A program made the translations under genes and the position numbers. Of a stretch of DNA of 7,275 nt, positions 1 through 5,994 are shown in pieces; position 1 is the first letter of the stretch, and every line of letters starts with the position of its first letter. The notes under the pieces were generated by a model. That model saw only the letters and a program-made list of their open reading frames with translations, did not search any database and was not told where the DNA came from. Source of the DNA: DSNY01 sp037446035 (GTDB lineage: Bacteria > Pseudomonadota > Gammaproteobacteria > Burkholderiales > Burkholderiaceae_F); contig JBBIJJ010000181.1 in NCBI GenBank assembly GCA_037446035.1, positions 1 through 7,275 on the forward strand, written 5' to 3'.

Positions 1-3
1 TCG

Positions 4-540
4 ATGGAACGGACGATCGACGGCGTGCGCATCGAGGTGCTGCAGGCCGACATCACGCAGCTCGGGGTCGACGCGATCGTCAACGCCGCCAACGAAAGCC
101 TGGCGCCCGGCGGCGGCGTGTGCGGCGCGATCCATCGCGCTGCCGGCCCGCAGCTCGCTGCGGAGTGCGCAACGCTCGGCGGTTGCGCCACCGGCGAGGC
201 CAAGATCACGCGCGGCTGGCGGCTGCCCGCCAAGCACGTGATCCACGCGGTCGGCCCGGTCTGGCACGACGGCACGCGCGGCGAGGCCGACAAGCTGCGC
301 AGCTGCTACGTGCGCTCGCTCGAGCTGGCGCAGTCGCACGGGCTGCGCTCGATCGCGTTGCCGGCCATCTCGTGCGGCATCTTCGGCTACCCGATCGAAC
401 AAGCCGCGCAGGTCGCGGTCGATGCGGTGCTCGACACGCTGCCGCATACGCCGTCGATCGAGCGCGTCGTCTTCGCCTGCTTCGGCCGCGAGACTTACGA
501 CGCGCTCGGCCGCGCGCTGGCGGCGCGCGCGCCCGCGTAG
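4..540 (+). CDS. Macro-domain protein, YmdB/MacroD-like (putative O-acetyl-ADP-ribose deacetylase)
   Basis: A 178-residue single-domain protein of normal length for the YmdB/MacroD class, which binds ADP-ribose and removes acetyl or ADP-ribosyl groups in the cytoplasm. The N-terminal strand and QADIT (residues 14-18) are followed by NAAN (27-30), the glycine loop GGGVCG (36-41), AIHRAAG (42-48), LPAKHVIHAVGPVW (74-87) and the second binding loop AISCGIFGYP (121-130). Asn30 matches the catalytic Asn25 of E. coli YmdB. The position of YmdB Asp35 is Cys40 here (codon at 121-123), so hydrolase activity is less certain than ligand binding. The ATG lies three bases from the window edge, so its ribosome binding site cannot be seen and a longer upstream start cannot be excluded. 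It ends 14 bases from the stop of the convergent trmB gene. Confidence 0.9.
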   Translation: MERTIDGVRIEVLQADITQLGVDAIVNAANESLAPGGGVCGAIHRAAGPQLAAECATLGGCATGEAKITRGWRLPAKHVIHAVGPVWHDGTRGEADKLRSCYVRSLELAQSHGLRSIALPAISCGIFGYPIEQAAQVAVDAVLDTLPHTPSIERVVFACFGRETYDALGRALAARAPA

Positions 541-570
541 CCGCGTTCTTTCTGTCAGAGCGCGCGCCGC
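520..570. repeat. GC-only inverted repeat across the convergent macro/trmB stops
   Basis: GCGGCGCGCGC at 520-530 is the exact reverse complement of GCGCGCGCCGC at 560-570. The 29-base loop holds both stop codons and a short pyrimidine stretch (GTTCTTTCT, 545-553). It could fold as a hairpin in either transcript and reduce read-through between the convergent genes. There is no run of T after the stem, so it is not a standard intrinsic terminator. Alternating CG sequence is common in GC-rich coding DNA, so chance is a real alternative. Confidence 0.3.
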
Positions 571-1322
571 ACGAACACGAGGTCCCGCACGCCGTGGCCG
601 AGGCGCTCGCCGCGCGCGTGGAACTTCGTCGTCGGCCGCTCGCACAGCGGATTGCGCGGCGCGGGCGCGTAGTCCGCGTGCAGATTGGCGAGCTGCGGCT
701 CGTGCGTGAGCACATCCAGCATCTGCTCGGCGTAGTGCTGCCAGTCGGTGGCCGCGTGCAGGTAGCCGCCGGGCGCGATGCGGCTGGCGAGCAGGCCGAC
801 GAAAGGCTGCGCGATGAGCCGCCGCTTGTGATGGCGCGCCTTCGGCCAGGGGTCGGGGAAAAACACGTGTACGCCGGCCAGCGAGTCGGGGGCGAGCATG
901 TCGCGCACGACTTCGACCGCGTCGTGCTGAACGATGCGGATGTTGCCGAGCTGCAGCTCGTCGACGCGCCGGGCGAGCGCGCCGATGCCGGCGGCGAACA
1001 CCTCGACCGCGAGGAAGTTCACGTCCGGCCGCGCCTGCGCGATCGCCGCGGTCGTCTCGCCCATGCCGAAGCCGATCTCGAGCACGGTCGGCGCGGCGCG
1101 GTCGAACGCGGCGGCCAAATCGAGCGGCGCGACCGCGTACGGGATCGCGATACGCGGGAAGATCTGCTCGTAGGCGCGCCGCTGCGCCTCGGTCACGCGG
1201 CCGCGCCGCAACGCAAAGCTGCGGATGTGGCTCGGCCGCGGCGCCCGCGCGGCGTCCGGCGTTGCGGCCGGCCGCACGGCGGCGCCGTCGGACGGCTGCG
1301 GCGGGCGCGCAGGGAGCGGCAC
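555..1322 (-). CDS. trmB: tRNA (guanine-N7-)-methyltransferase TrmB
   Basis: The encoded enzyme transfers a methyl group from S-adenosylmethionine to N7 of G46 in the tRNA variable loop. From the GTG start the protein has 255 residues. The first 30 or so are Pro/Ala-rich and probably disordered, followed by HIRSFALRRGR (32-42), the SAM-binding motif VLEIGFGMG (80-88), an acidic strand end at FLAVEV (103-108), the family signature FFPDPWPKARHHKRRL (154-169), TDWQHYAEQM (192-201) and the C-terminal TKFHARGERLGHGVRDL (232-248). The start is the weak point. No ATG is in frame before the conserved region. GTG at 1322 sits 8 bases after the thiG stop, and another GTG lies at 1277; neither has a good Shine-Dalgarno sequence. 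The gene follows thiG, a neighbourhood (thiS-thiG-trmB) known from other proteobacteria, and probably shares its transcript. Confidence 0.93.
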   Translation of the reverse strand: MPLPARPPQPSDGAAVRPAATPDAARAPRPSHIRSFALRRGRVTEAQRRAYEQIFPRIAIPYAVAPLDLAAAFDRAAPTVLEIGFGMGETTAAIAQARPDVNFLAVEVFAAGIGALARRVDELQLGNIRIVQHDAVEVVRDMLAPDSLAGVHVFFPDPWPKARHHKRRLIAQPFVGLLASRIAPGGYLHAATDWQHYAEQMLDVLTHEPQLANLHADYAPAPRNPLCERPTTKFHARGERLGHGVRDLVFVRRAL

Positions 1323-1330
1323 TTCGACGG

Positions 1331-2143
1331 TTACGCGGACGCGCCGATCACGCCGGCGGTCGGCGAACTGGGGCTCGCGCTGTAGAACTTCTTCGGCATG
1401 CGGCCGGCGAGATAAGCCTCGCGGCCGGCTTCGACGGCCTTTTTCATCGCCGATGCCATGAGCACCGGGTCCTTTGCCAACGCTACCGCCGTGTTCATCA
1501 GCACGCCGGCGCAGCCCAGCTCCATCGCAACCGCAGCGTCGGACGCGGTGCCCACACCCGCGTCGACAATCACCGGCACCTTGGCCTTTTCGAGGATCAG
1601 CAGGATGTGCCACGGATTCAGCACGCCCATGCCCGAGCCGATCAGCGACGCCAGCGGCATCACCGCCACGCAGCCGATCGATTCGAGCACCTGCGCCTGG
1701 ATCGGATCGTCGGAGCAGTACACCATCACCTCGAAGCCTTCGCGCACGAGGATCTCGGCCGCCTTCACCGTCTCCGGCATGTTCGGATAGAGCGTCTGCG
1801 GATCGCCGAGCACTTCGAGCTTGCACAGCGGATGGCCGTCCAACAGCTCGCGCCCGAGACGCAGCGTGCGGATCGCGTCTTCCGCCGTGTAGCAGCCGGC
1901 GCTGTTCGGCAGGATCGTGTACTGCGACGGCGGCAGCACGTCGAGCAGGTTCGGCTCGCCCTTGTGCTGGCCGATGTTGGTGCGGCGGATCGCCACCGTG
2001 ACGATCTGCGCGCCGCTCGCCTCGACCGCGACCCGCGTCTGCGCCAGATCCTTGTACTTGCCGGTGCCGAGCAACAGACGCGACGTGAATTCGCGCGCGC
2101 CGATGCGCAGCAGGTCGGCGCGGGGGGAGGACAGATCGGTCAT
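1331..2143 (-). CDS. thiG: Thiazole synthase ThiG
   Basis: ThiG makes the thiazole phosphate ring of thiamin from 1-deoxy-D-xylulose 5-phosphate, dehydroglycine and the sulfur carried as thiocarboxylate on ThiS. The 270-residue product is normal length for this TIM-barrel enzyme. It shows FTSRLLLGTGKYKD (19-32), TVAIRRTNIG (49-58), KLEVLGDPQTLYPN (108-121), MVYCSDDP (140-147), MPLASLIGSGMGVLNP (162-177), the phosphate-binding VDAGVGTASDAA (193-204) and GVLMNTAVALAKDP (213-226). Lys108 is the likely Schiff-base lysine by position in the family. The ATG overlaps the osmC stop as ATGA (2140-2143) with a modest GGTGAG upstream, which suggests coupled translation. An in-frame extension further upstream into osmC is open but unneeded, since the family begins near the chosen start. 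Confidence 0.97.
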   Translation of the reverse strand: MTDLSSPRADLLRIGAREFTSRLLLGTGKYKDLAQTRVAVEASGAQIVTVAIRRTNIGQHKGEPNLLDVLPPSQYTILPNSAGCYTAEDAIRTLRLGRELLDGHPLCKLEVLGDPQTLYPNMPETVKAAEILVREGFEVMVYCSDDPIQAQVLESIGCVAVMPLASLIGSGMGVLNPWHILLILEKAKVPVIVDAGVGTASDAAVAMELGCAGVLMNTAVALAKDPVLMASAMKKAVEAGREAYLAGRMPKKFYSASPSSPTAGVIGASA

Positions 2144-2601
2144 GCGCTCACCGTCGGTTCGACCTTCACTTCGAAATTGACCGAATTGGACATGAAGCAG
2201 TTGGCGTGCGCCTTCGCGTGCAGTTCGGTCGCGCGCTCGATGTGCGCGGCGTCGGTTACCCTGACCCGGGGCCGCAGCACGACCTCGACCATCCGCATCT
2301 TGCCGTCCTTCATCGCGAGCGTTCCGCTCGCGTGGTCGGTGTACGACGCCAGCGCGATGCCCGACCGCTCGCACGCCGCCAGATAGGTCAGGTGATGGCA
2401 GGCCGCGAGCGACGACACCATCAGCGTCTCGGGATTGTGGAAGCGGTGGTCGCCGCTGAATACCGCGGGCGAAGAACCGGCGAGCGGCGCCTTTCCGGCG
2501 AACTCCATCGTGAAGGCGCGCTCGAGCTTGAGCTTGCCCTCGAGCTGCCGCGCCGAGCCCGTCCAGCGCAGATCGCCTTCGAAACGATGTGCCTGCGACA
2601 T
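2140..2601 (-). CDS. OsmC family protein (putative organic hydroperoxide reductase)
   Basis: A 153-residue protein, typical length for the OsmC/Ohr fold, whose characterised members reduce organic peroxides with a pair of cysteines. Visible features are an N-terminal beta region, FHNPETLMVSSLAACHHLTYL (54-74) carrying Cys68 and Glu58, a GTLAMKDGKM turn (93-102), the strand MVEVVLRPRVRV (104-115), and HAKAHANCFMSNSVNF (128-143) carrying Cys135. Both expected cysteines are therefore present. The ATG at 2601 is chosen because GGGAGG lies 6 bases upstream and because it overlaps the thiS stop as TGATG; a TTG one codon earlier is less likely. The stop overlaps the thiG ATG. An OsmC gene between thiS and thiG is unusual. 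Its substrate is unknown, and a role in thiamin synthesis is only suggested by position. Confidence 0.9.
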   Translation of the reverse strand: MSQAHRFEGDLRWTGSARQLEGKLKLERAFTMEFAGKAPLAGSSPAVFSGDHRFHNPETLMVSSLAACHHLTYLAACERSGIALASYTDHASGTLAMKDGKMRMVEVVLRPRVRVTDAAHIERATELHAKAHANCFMSNSVNFEVKVEPTVSA

Positions 2602-2825
2602 CAACCGCCTCCCACCGCCATCACGACTTCCAGACGATCGCCGTCGGCAAGGCGGGTCTCGCCGTGCAGGCTCCTGGGCACGATCTCGCCGTTGCGTTCG
2701 ACCGCGACCCGCCTGCCCGCGCCGTCCATGCGCGCGAGCAGGTCGGCGACGGTGGCGCCGGCGGCGAGCGTCTGCGGCGCGCCGTTGACGACGACCGAGA
2801 TGGTCTGCGTGGCGAGTTGCGTCAT
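2601..2825 (-). CDS. thiS: Sulfur carrier protein ThiS
   Basis: A 74-residue ubiquitin-like protein, slightly longer than the usual 65-70 residues. ThiS is adenylated and thiocarboxylated at its C-terminal glycine and delivers sulfur to ThiG. The sequence shows the beta-grasp pattern ISVVVNGAPQTL (9-20), TVADLLARM (25-33), RRVAVERNGEIVPRS (38-52), LADGDRLEVVMAVGGG (59-74), ending in the Gly-Gly tail needed for activation. The ATG at 2825 has no clear Shine-Dalgarno sequence and lies only 25 bases after the DedA stop, so expression may depend on the upstream gene. The last bases overlap the osmC start as TGATG, and the glycine codons also form the osmC ribosome binding site. No thiO, thiE or thiF is seen in the window. 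Confidence 0.95.
   Translation of the reverse strand: MTQLATQTISVVVNGAPQTLAAGATVADLLARMDGAGRRVAVERNGEIVPRSLHGETRLADGDRLEVVMAVGGG
2608..2613 (-). promoter_or_regulatory. Shine-Dalgarno site of osmC inside the ThiS Gly-Gly codons
   Basis: On the minus strand GGGAGG ends 6 bases before the osmC ATG at 2601. The same bases belong to the ThiS codons GTG GGA GGC GGT TGA, so they encode part of the C-terminal glycine run. This site decides the ATG over the TTG at 2604 as the osmC start. Confidence 0.75.
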
Positions 2826-2850
2826 GCGCCGATGTTAGCGGAGTCCGCTC

Positions 2851-3411
2851 TCACGGACGGCTGCGCCGCCGCCAGACGCGCACCGCCCACGCCGCGAGGG
2901 CGAGGGCGGCCAGTGCGGCGAAGAGCCAGCCCTCGATGCGGTGCACGTCGCCGAGCAGCCGCTCGACGGCCGCGCCGGCGAGCCAGCCGAGCCCGCCGAA
3001 CAGAACCGCCCACGCGATCGCGCCGAGCGCGTTGAACAGCGCGAAACGTGCCGCCGTCACCGGCGAGGATCCGATCACGATCGGACCCGCGATGCGCAGA
3101 CCGTACGCGAAACGCACGCCGACGATCAGCCATTCGGGGTGGCGCTCGATCAGGCGGTGCACGGGTTCCGCCTGACGGGCGATGGCGGGGAAGCGCCCCA
3201 TCACGGCCGCCGCATGTCGTCGCCCGAGCCAGAAGTAGAACTGATCGCCGGCGAAGCCCGCCGCCGCGGCGACGCCGATCACCCACGGCAGTTCCAGATA
3301 GCCGCGCCGCGCCGCGAACCCCGCCAGCGCGAGCAGCGTTTCCCCTTCGAGCAGGCAGCCGATCGCGAGCACCCAGTAGCCGTGCGTCTCGATCAGCTTG
3401 CCGAGGTCCAT
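2851..3411 (-). CDS. DedA family integral membrane protein
   Basis: A 186-residue membrane protein of the DedA superfamily, slightly short for the family (about 200 residues). Members act in the inner membrane and have been linked to membrane potential, drug resistance and lipid-carrier flipping. Hydrophobic segments cover about residues 12-33, 43-62, 94-113, 124-147 and 160-178. The family block FAGDQFYFWLGRR (53-65) and the R-x5-R block RFAYGLR (100-106) followed by IAGPIVIGSSP (107-117) and FALFNALGAIAW (123-134) are present. Glu22 or Glu24, Asp56, Arg100 and Arg106 probably match the charged residues required in E. coli YqjA and YghB. The ATG at 3411 lacks a strong Shine-Dalgarno sequence. 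It precedes thiS by 25 bases and may lead the same transcript, but no functional link to thiamin is known to me. Confidence 0.88.
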   Translation of the reverse strand: MDLGKLIETHGYWVLAIGCLLEGETLLALAGFAARRGYLELPWVIGVAAAAGFAGDQFYFWLGRRHAAAVMGRFPAIARQAEPVHRLIERHPEWLIVGVRFAYGLRIAGPIVIGSSPVTAARFALFNALGAIAWAVLFGGLGWLAGAAVERLLGDVHRIEGWLFAALAALALAAWAVRVWRRRSRP

Positions 3412-3504
3412 GGTCGGGGCGGGTCGGTTCGAGACGGGCGTAAAAGCCGCGTCGGCGCTTGCCGGCGCGCCCTGCGTCCGTCACGGAGCCCGACGTCGAG
3501 GAGA

Positions 3505-3578
3505 TGGAGCGGGTGAAGGGAATCGAACCCTCGTATGCAGCTTGGGAAGCTGCCGTTCTGCCATTGAACTACACCCGC
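3505..3578 (-). tRNA. tRNA-Gly (anticodon CCC)
   Basis: A full cloverleaf can be read on the minus strand: acceptor stem GCGGGTG/CACCCGC (3572-3578 with 3509-3515), D-arm GTTC/GAAC, anticodon stem GCAGC/GCTGC with loop TTCCCAA, variable loop ATAC, and T-arm GAGGG-TTCGATT-CCCTT with one G-T pair. The discriminator base is T (3508) and the 3' CCA is encoded (3505-3507). The anticodon CCC lies at 3544-3546 and reads GGG glycine codons. The total is 74 bases with CCA. It stands alone between the DedA and CDGSH genes. tRNA genes can serve as integration sites, but no integrase or attachment-site repeat is visible nearby. Confidence 0.97.
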
Positions 3579-3587
3579 GCGCGGCGA

Positions 3588-3593
3588 ATCTTA
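3588..3593 (-). promoter_or_regulatory. Candidate -10 box of the tRNA-Gly gene
   Basis: TAAGAT on the minus strand ends 9 bases before the mature tRNA 5' end and is followed by a GC-rich discriminator (GCCGCGC), as is common at stable-RNA promoters under stringent control. No convincing -35 box is seen about 17 bases further upstream, so this is tentative. The rest of the 3579-3781 gap shows no gene and no clear terminator for the CDGSH transcript. Confidence 0.35.
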
Positions 3594-3781
3594 GCCGACG
3601 GACTGCACGCTCGCGAGCGGTCCGGTCTGCGGCGACCGTCGAGGACTTCGCGCCGAAGACCCATTGAGCGCCGGCCGCGGCACGCCGTTGCGGCCTTCCC
3701 AGTGTGGCCGCGCGGGAAAGCCGCCCGCTGCAACGATTCGACCCCGTTCGGCGCGAGCCAGCGCCCCGGCTCGGCACCGCG

Positions 3782-4186
3782 TCATCCGGTAAAGCCGACC
3801 GTCTTGTGAGAACCGTCGCAGAACGGCTTGTTCGCGCTCTGGCCGCAGCGACACAGCCACGTTTTGGTGCCGCAGTACACGGGCTGATCGTCGGCACCGA
3901 CGAGTGTCAGGGGGCCCGTGACGTGCAGCGGGCCGTTGGCCGATGCCGTGATCGTCACCGGTCCGGCGCCCAGCTCGACGGTCGCGCACCGGGCGGCGGT
4001 GCCGTCGTGCGTGAAGCCGACCTTCTTGTGCGAACCGTCGCAGAACGGCTTGTTCGCCGACTGCCCGCAGCGGCACAGCCAGGTCTTGTCGCCCTCGTAC
4101 AGCACCGTGCCGGCGGCGTTCTTTACGACGACCTGCCCGCTCACCAGCAGCGAGCCGTGGGGGTTCATTCGACACGTGTTGCTCAT
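3782..4186 (-). CDS. Tandem CDGSH iron-sulfur domain protein
   Basis: A 134-residue protein with two CDGSH motifs, each predicted to bind a [2Fe-2S] cluster through three Cys and one His: Cys38, Cys40, Cys49, His53 and Cys112, Cys114, Cys123, His127. The second half has the usual CDGSH lead-in, VTITASANGPLHVTGPLTLV (77-96). The first half has a shorter version, NPHGSLLVSGQVVV (8-21). The segments around the two motifs are almost identical in protein and DNA, showing internal duplication. No signal peptide or membrane segment is seen, so it is probably cytoplasmic. The ATG at 4186 is supported by GGAGG 6 bases upstream (4193-4197) and by ATGA overlap with the gabD stop; an internal ATG at 4168 is less likely. 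CDGSH proteins are tied to redox and iron-sulfur transfer, but the partner here is unknown. Context suggests co-expression with the aldehyde dehydrogenase. Confidence 0.93.
   Translation of the reverse strand: MSNTCRMNPHGSLLVSGQVVVKNAAGTVLYEGDKTWLCRCGQSANKPFCDGSHKKVGFTHDGTAARCATVELGAGPVTITASANGPLHVTGPLTLVGADDQPVYCGTKTWLCRCGQSANKPFCDGSHKTVGFTG
3792..3871. repeat. Internal CDGSH duplication, C-terminal copy
   Basis: These 80 bases match 4014-4093 at an offset of 222 bp (74 codons) with about 11 mismatches, including one perfect run of about 26 bp. They encode the second cluster-binding motif of the CDGSH protein. Confidence 0.85.
4014..4093. repeat. Internal CDGSH duplication, N-terminal copy
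   Basis: Partner of 3792-3871, encoding the first cluster-binding motif. Within the stretch from KTWLCRCG to VGFT the two protein copies differ at one position (Lys versus Thr after the second lysine), so the two motifs are either a fairly recent duplication or kept alike by gene conversion. Confidence 0.85.
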
Positions 4187-5664
4187 GCGATGCCTCCGAG
4201 ACAGACGTACTTGATCTCCAGGTATTCGTCGATGCCGTACTTGCTGCCCTCGCGGCCGATGCCGGACTGCTTGACGCCGCCGAACGGCGCGACCTCGGTC
4301 GAAATCAGCCCCGTGTTGACGCCGACGATGCCGTACTCGAGGCTTTCGGCCACCCGCATCACGCGGCCGATGTCGCGCGCGTAGAAGTACGCGGCGAGGC
4401 CGTATTCGACGCTGTTGGCCGCGGCGATCGCTTCTGCGTCGGTGTCGAAGCGGAACACCGGTGCGACGGGACCGAAGGTTTCCTCGCGCGCGACCAGCAT
4501 GTCGCGCGTGACGTTCGCGAGCACGGTCGGCGTGTAGAAGGTCCCGCCCAGTTCGTGGCGCTTGCCGCCCGTGACGATCTTCGCGCCCTTGCCGACCGCG
4601 TCGGCGACGTGCGCCTCGACCTTCGCGAGCGCGTTCGCGTCGATCAGCGGGCCCTGCTGCACGCCGGCCTCGAAGCCGGGGCCGACCTTCATCTGCGCGG
4701 CCTTCGCGGCGAGCTTTTCGACGAACGCGTCGTAGATCTGCGCGTGCGCGTAGAAGCGGTTCGTGCAGACGCAGGTCTGCCCCGTATTGCGGTACTTCGA
4801 CGCGAGCGCGCCTTCGACCGCCGCGTCGAGATCGGCGTCCGGGAACACGATGAAGGGCGCGTTGCCGCCCAGCTCGAGCGAAAGCTTCTTCAGCGTCGGC
4901 GCGCTCTGCGCCATCAGGATGCGGCCGACCTGCGTGGAGCCGGTGAACGACAGCTTGCGCACGACCGGCGAATCGCACAACACCTTGCCGACCGCGATCG
5001 ACTGCGCCTCGTCGGCCGGCAGCACGTTGAACACGCCGGGCGGAAAGCCCGCGCGGTGCGCCAGCTCCGCCAGCGCCAGCGCCGACAGCGGCGTCTGCTC
5101 GGCCGGCTTGACGACGACGGTGCAGCCGGCCGCGAGTGCAGGCGCGCACTTGCGCGTGATCATCGCGTTCGGGAAGTTCCACGGCGTGATCGCGGCGGAC
5201 ACGCCGATCGGCTCCTTCAGCACGAAAATGCGCTTGTCGGCCGCGTGTGCCGGGATCGTGTCGCCGTACACGCGCTTGCCTTCCTCGGCGAACCACTCGA
5301 CGAAGCTCGCGCCGTAGGCGATCTCGCCGCGCGATTCCGCCAGTGGCTTGCCCTGCTCGGCGGTCATCAGCCTGGCCAGATCCTCCTGCGCGGCCATCAT
5401 CAGCTCGAACCACTTGCGCAGGATCGCGGCGCGCTCCTTCGCGGTCTTGGCGCGCCACGCGGGAAAGGCGCGGCTGGCGGCGTCGATCGCGCGGCTCGCC
5501 TCGGCGGGGCCGCAGTTGGCGACTTCGACGAGCCGGCCGCCGTCGGCCGGATTGGTGACCGGGAACCTGGCGCCGGTATCTTCCCAGGCGCCGTCGATGT
5601 AGGCCTGCGTCCTGACGAGCGCGCCGTCGGAAAACGAGGGCAGGGACGAGATACGTTGCAGCAC
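4183..5664 (-). CDS. gabD: NAD(P)-dependent succinate-semialdehyde dehydrogenase (GabD type)
   Basis: A 493-residue aldehyde dehydrogenase, closest in motifs to GabD, which oxidises succinate semialdehyde to succinate at the end of 4-aminobutyrate degradation. Seen in order: PWNFP (161-165, oxyanion Asn163), KPAEQTPLSA (186-195), cofactor-binding FTGSTQVG (240-247), general base Glu264 in LELGGNAPF, catalytic Cys298 in GQTCVCTNRFY with the second Cys300 typical of GabD enzymes, EETFGPV (394-400) and the C-terminal PFGGVKQSGIGREGSKYG (460-477). The start is GTG at 5664, with GGGAGGT well placed upstream and no in-frame ATG near it. The N-terminus, MLQRISSLPSF, runs straight into the family fold. 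No gabT or regulator is seen nearby, so substrate is inferred from sequence; related semialdehydes such as glutarate semialdehyde remain possible. The stop overlaps the CDGSH start (ATGA). Confidence 0.93.
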   Translation of the reverse strand: MLQRISSLPSFSDGALVRTQAYIDGAWEDTGARFPVTNPADGGRLVEVANCGPAEASRAIDAASRAFPAWRAKTAKERAAILRKWFELMMAAQEDLARLMTAEQGKPLAESRGEIAYGASFVEWFAEEGKRVYGDTIPAHAADKRIFVLKEPIGVSAAITPWNFPNAMITRKCAPALAAGCTVVVKPAEQTPLSALALAELAHRAGFPPGVFNVLPADEAQSIAVGKVLCDSPVVRKLSFTGSTQVGRILMAQSAPTLKKLSLELGGNAPFIVFPDADLDAAVEGALASKYRNTGQTCVCTNRFYAHAQIYDAFVEKLAAKAAQMKVGPGFEAGVQQGPLIDANALAKVEAHVADAVGKGAKIVTGGKRHELGGTFYTPTVLANVTRDMLVAREETFGPVAPVFRFDTDAEAIAAANSVEYGLAAYFYARDIGRVMRVAESLEYGIVGVNTGLISTEVAPFGGVKQSGIGREGSKYGIDEYLEIKYVCLGGIA

Positions 5665-5668
5665 GATG

Positions 5669-5675
5669 ACCTCCC
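5669..5675 (-). promoter_or_regulatory. Shine-Dalgarno site of gabD
   Basis: GGGAGGT on the minus strand is followed by CATC and then GTG at 5664, so the GGAGG core is 5 bases from the start codon. This settles the GTG start. No convincing -10/-35 pair is seen in the unique sequence between here and the repeats at 5755. Confidence 0.8.
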
Positions 5676-5754
5676 GTCTGAAGTGTTGCCGCTATCGAGG
5701 ACTACGAAATCTCGTGCCACCGGCACCTTGCGAATGCGTTTCACCCTCGCGGGG

Positions 5755-5897
5755 GCCGGTTCCGTCATGCCGAGCAACGCGAGGGATCTCGCCGTTGCGG
5801 GCGGGAAGAGATTCCTCGCCTTCGGCTCGGAATGACCACGGGGGCGGCCGCAACGACGAGGAACGGCCGGCTCGGAACGACCAAGAAACCGCGGCAC
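5755..5897. repeat. Direct repeat block, copy A
   Basis: 143 bp that align without gaps to 5995-6137 at an offset of exactly 240 bp with about 11 mismatches (roughly 92% identical). The differences cluster around 5783-5851, while the 3' part (5852-5897) is identical. The block contains a hairpin element followed by short GGAAYGAC units. Confidence 0.9.
5764..5836. repeat. Imperfect hairpin element, copy A
   Basis: Begins GTCATGCCGAGC and ends GGCTCGGAATGAC, with inner arms GATCTC/GAGATTCC. Arms of roughly 27-29 bases with several mismatches surround a loop of about 17 bases. The ends carry the same GGAATGAC-type core as the neighbouring short repeats. It resembles the dispersed palindromic intergenic repeats seen in many proteobacteria; family membership is not tested. 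Confidence 0.65.
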
Positions 5898-5994
5898 CGA
5901 ATGACGAAAGCGGCCCGCTTGGAATGACGAAAGGATTCGGCACGGAATGACGAAAGCGGCCGGCTCGGAATGACGACGCGCGCTTGGCTCGGAA

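Noticed and set aside
120..1385. Long plus-strand open frame (421 codons) antisense to trmB
   Set aside because: Arg/Ala/Gly-rich translation with no recognisable fold, overlapping two well-supported genes; typical of third-position GC in a GC-rich genome.
1323..1826. Upstream extension of the trmB frame inside thiG, giving a 423-residue protein
   Set aside because: The extension reads thiG in a shifted frame and is Arg-rich and low complexity; TrmB homology begins only after about 1227.
3505..3781. tRNA gene as an integration site of a genomic island
   Set aside because: No integrase, no duplicated tRNA 3' end and no change in gene character next to it.
4170..4180. Further CACGTG-containing site (ACACGTGT) like the core of the inverted repeat
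   Set aside because: It lies inside the CDGSH coding start and shares only the short palindrome, not the 18-bp sequence; likely chance.
4187..5458. Extension of the CDGSH frame into gabD, giving a 558-residue protein
   Set aside because: It is a shifted reading of gabD; the ATG at 4186 has its own Shine-Dalgarno site and the ATGA overlap.
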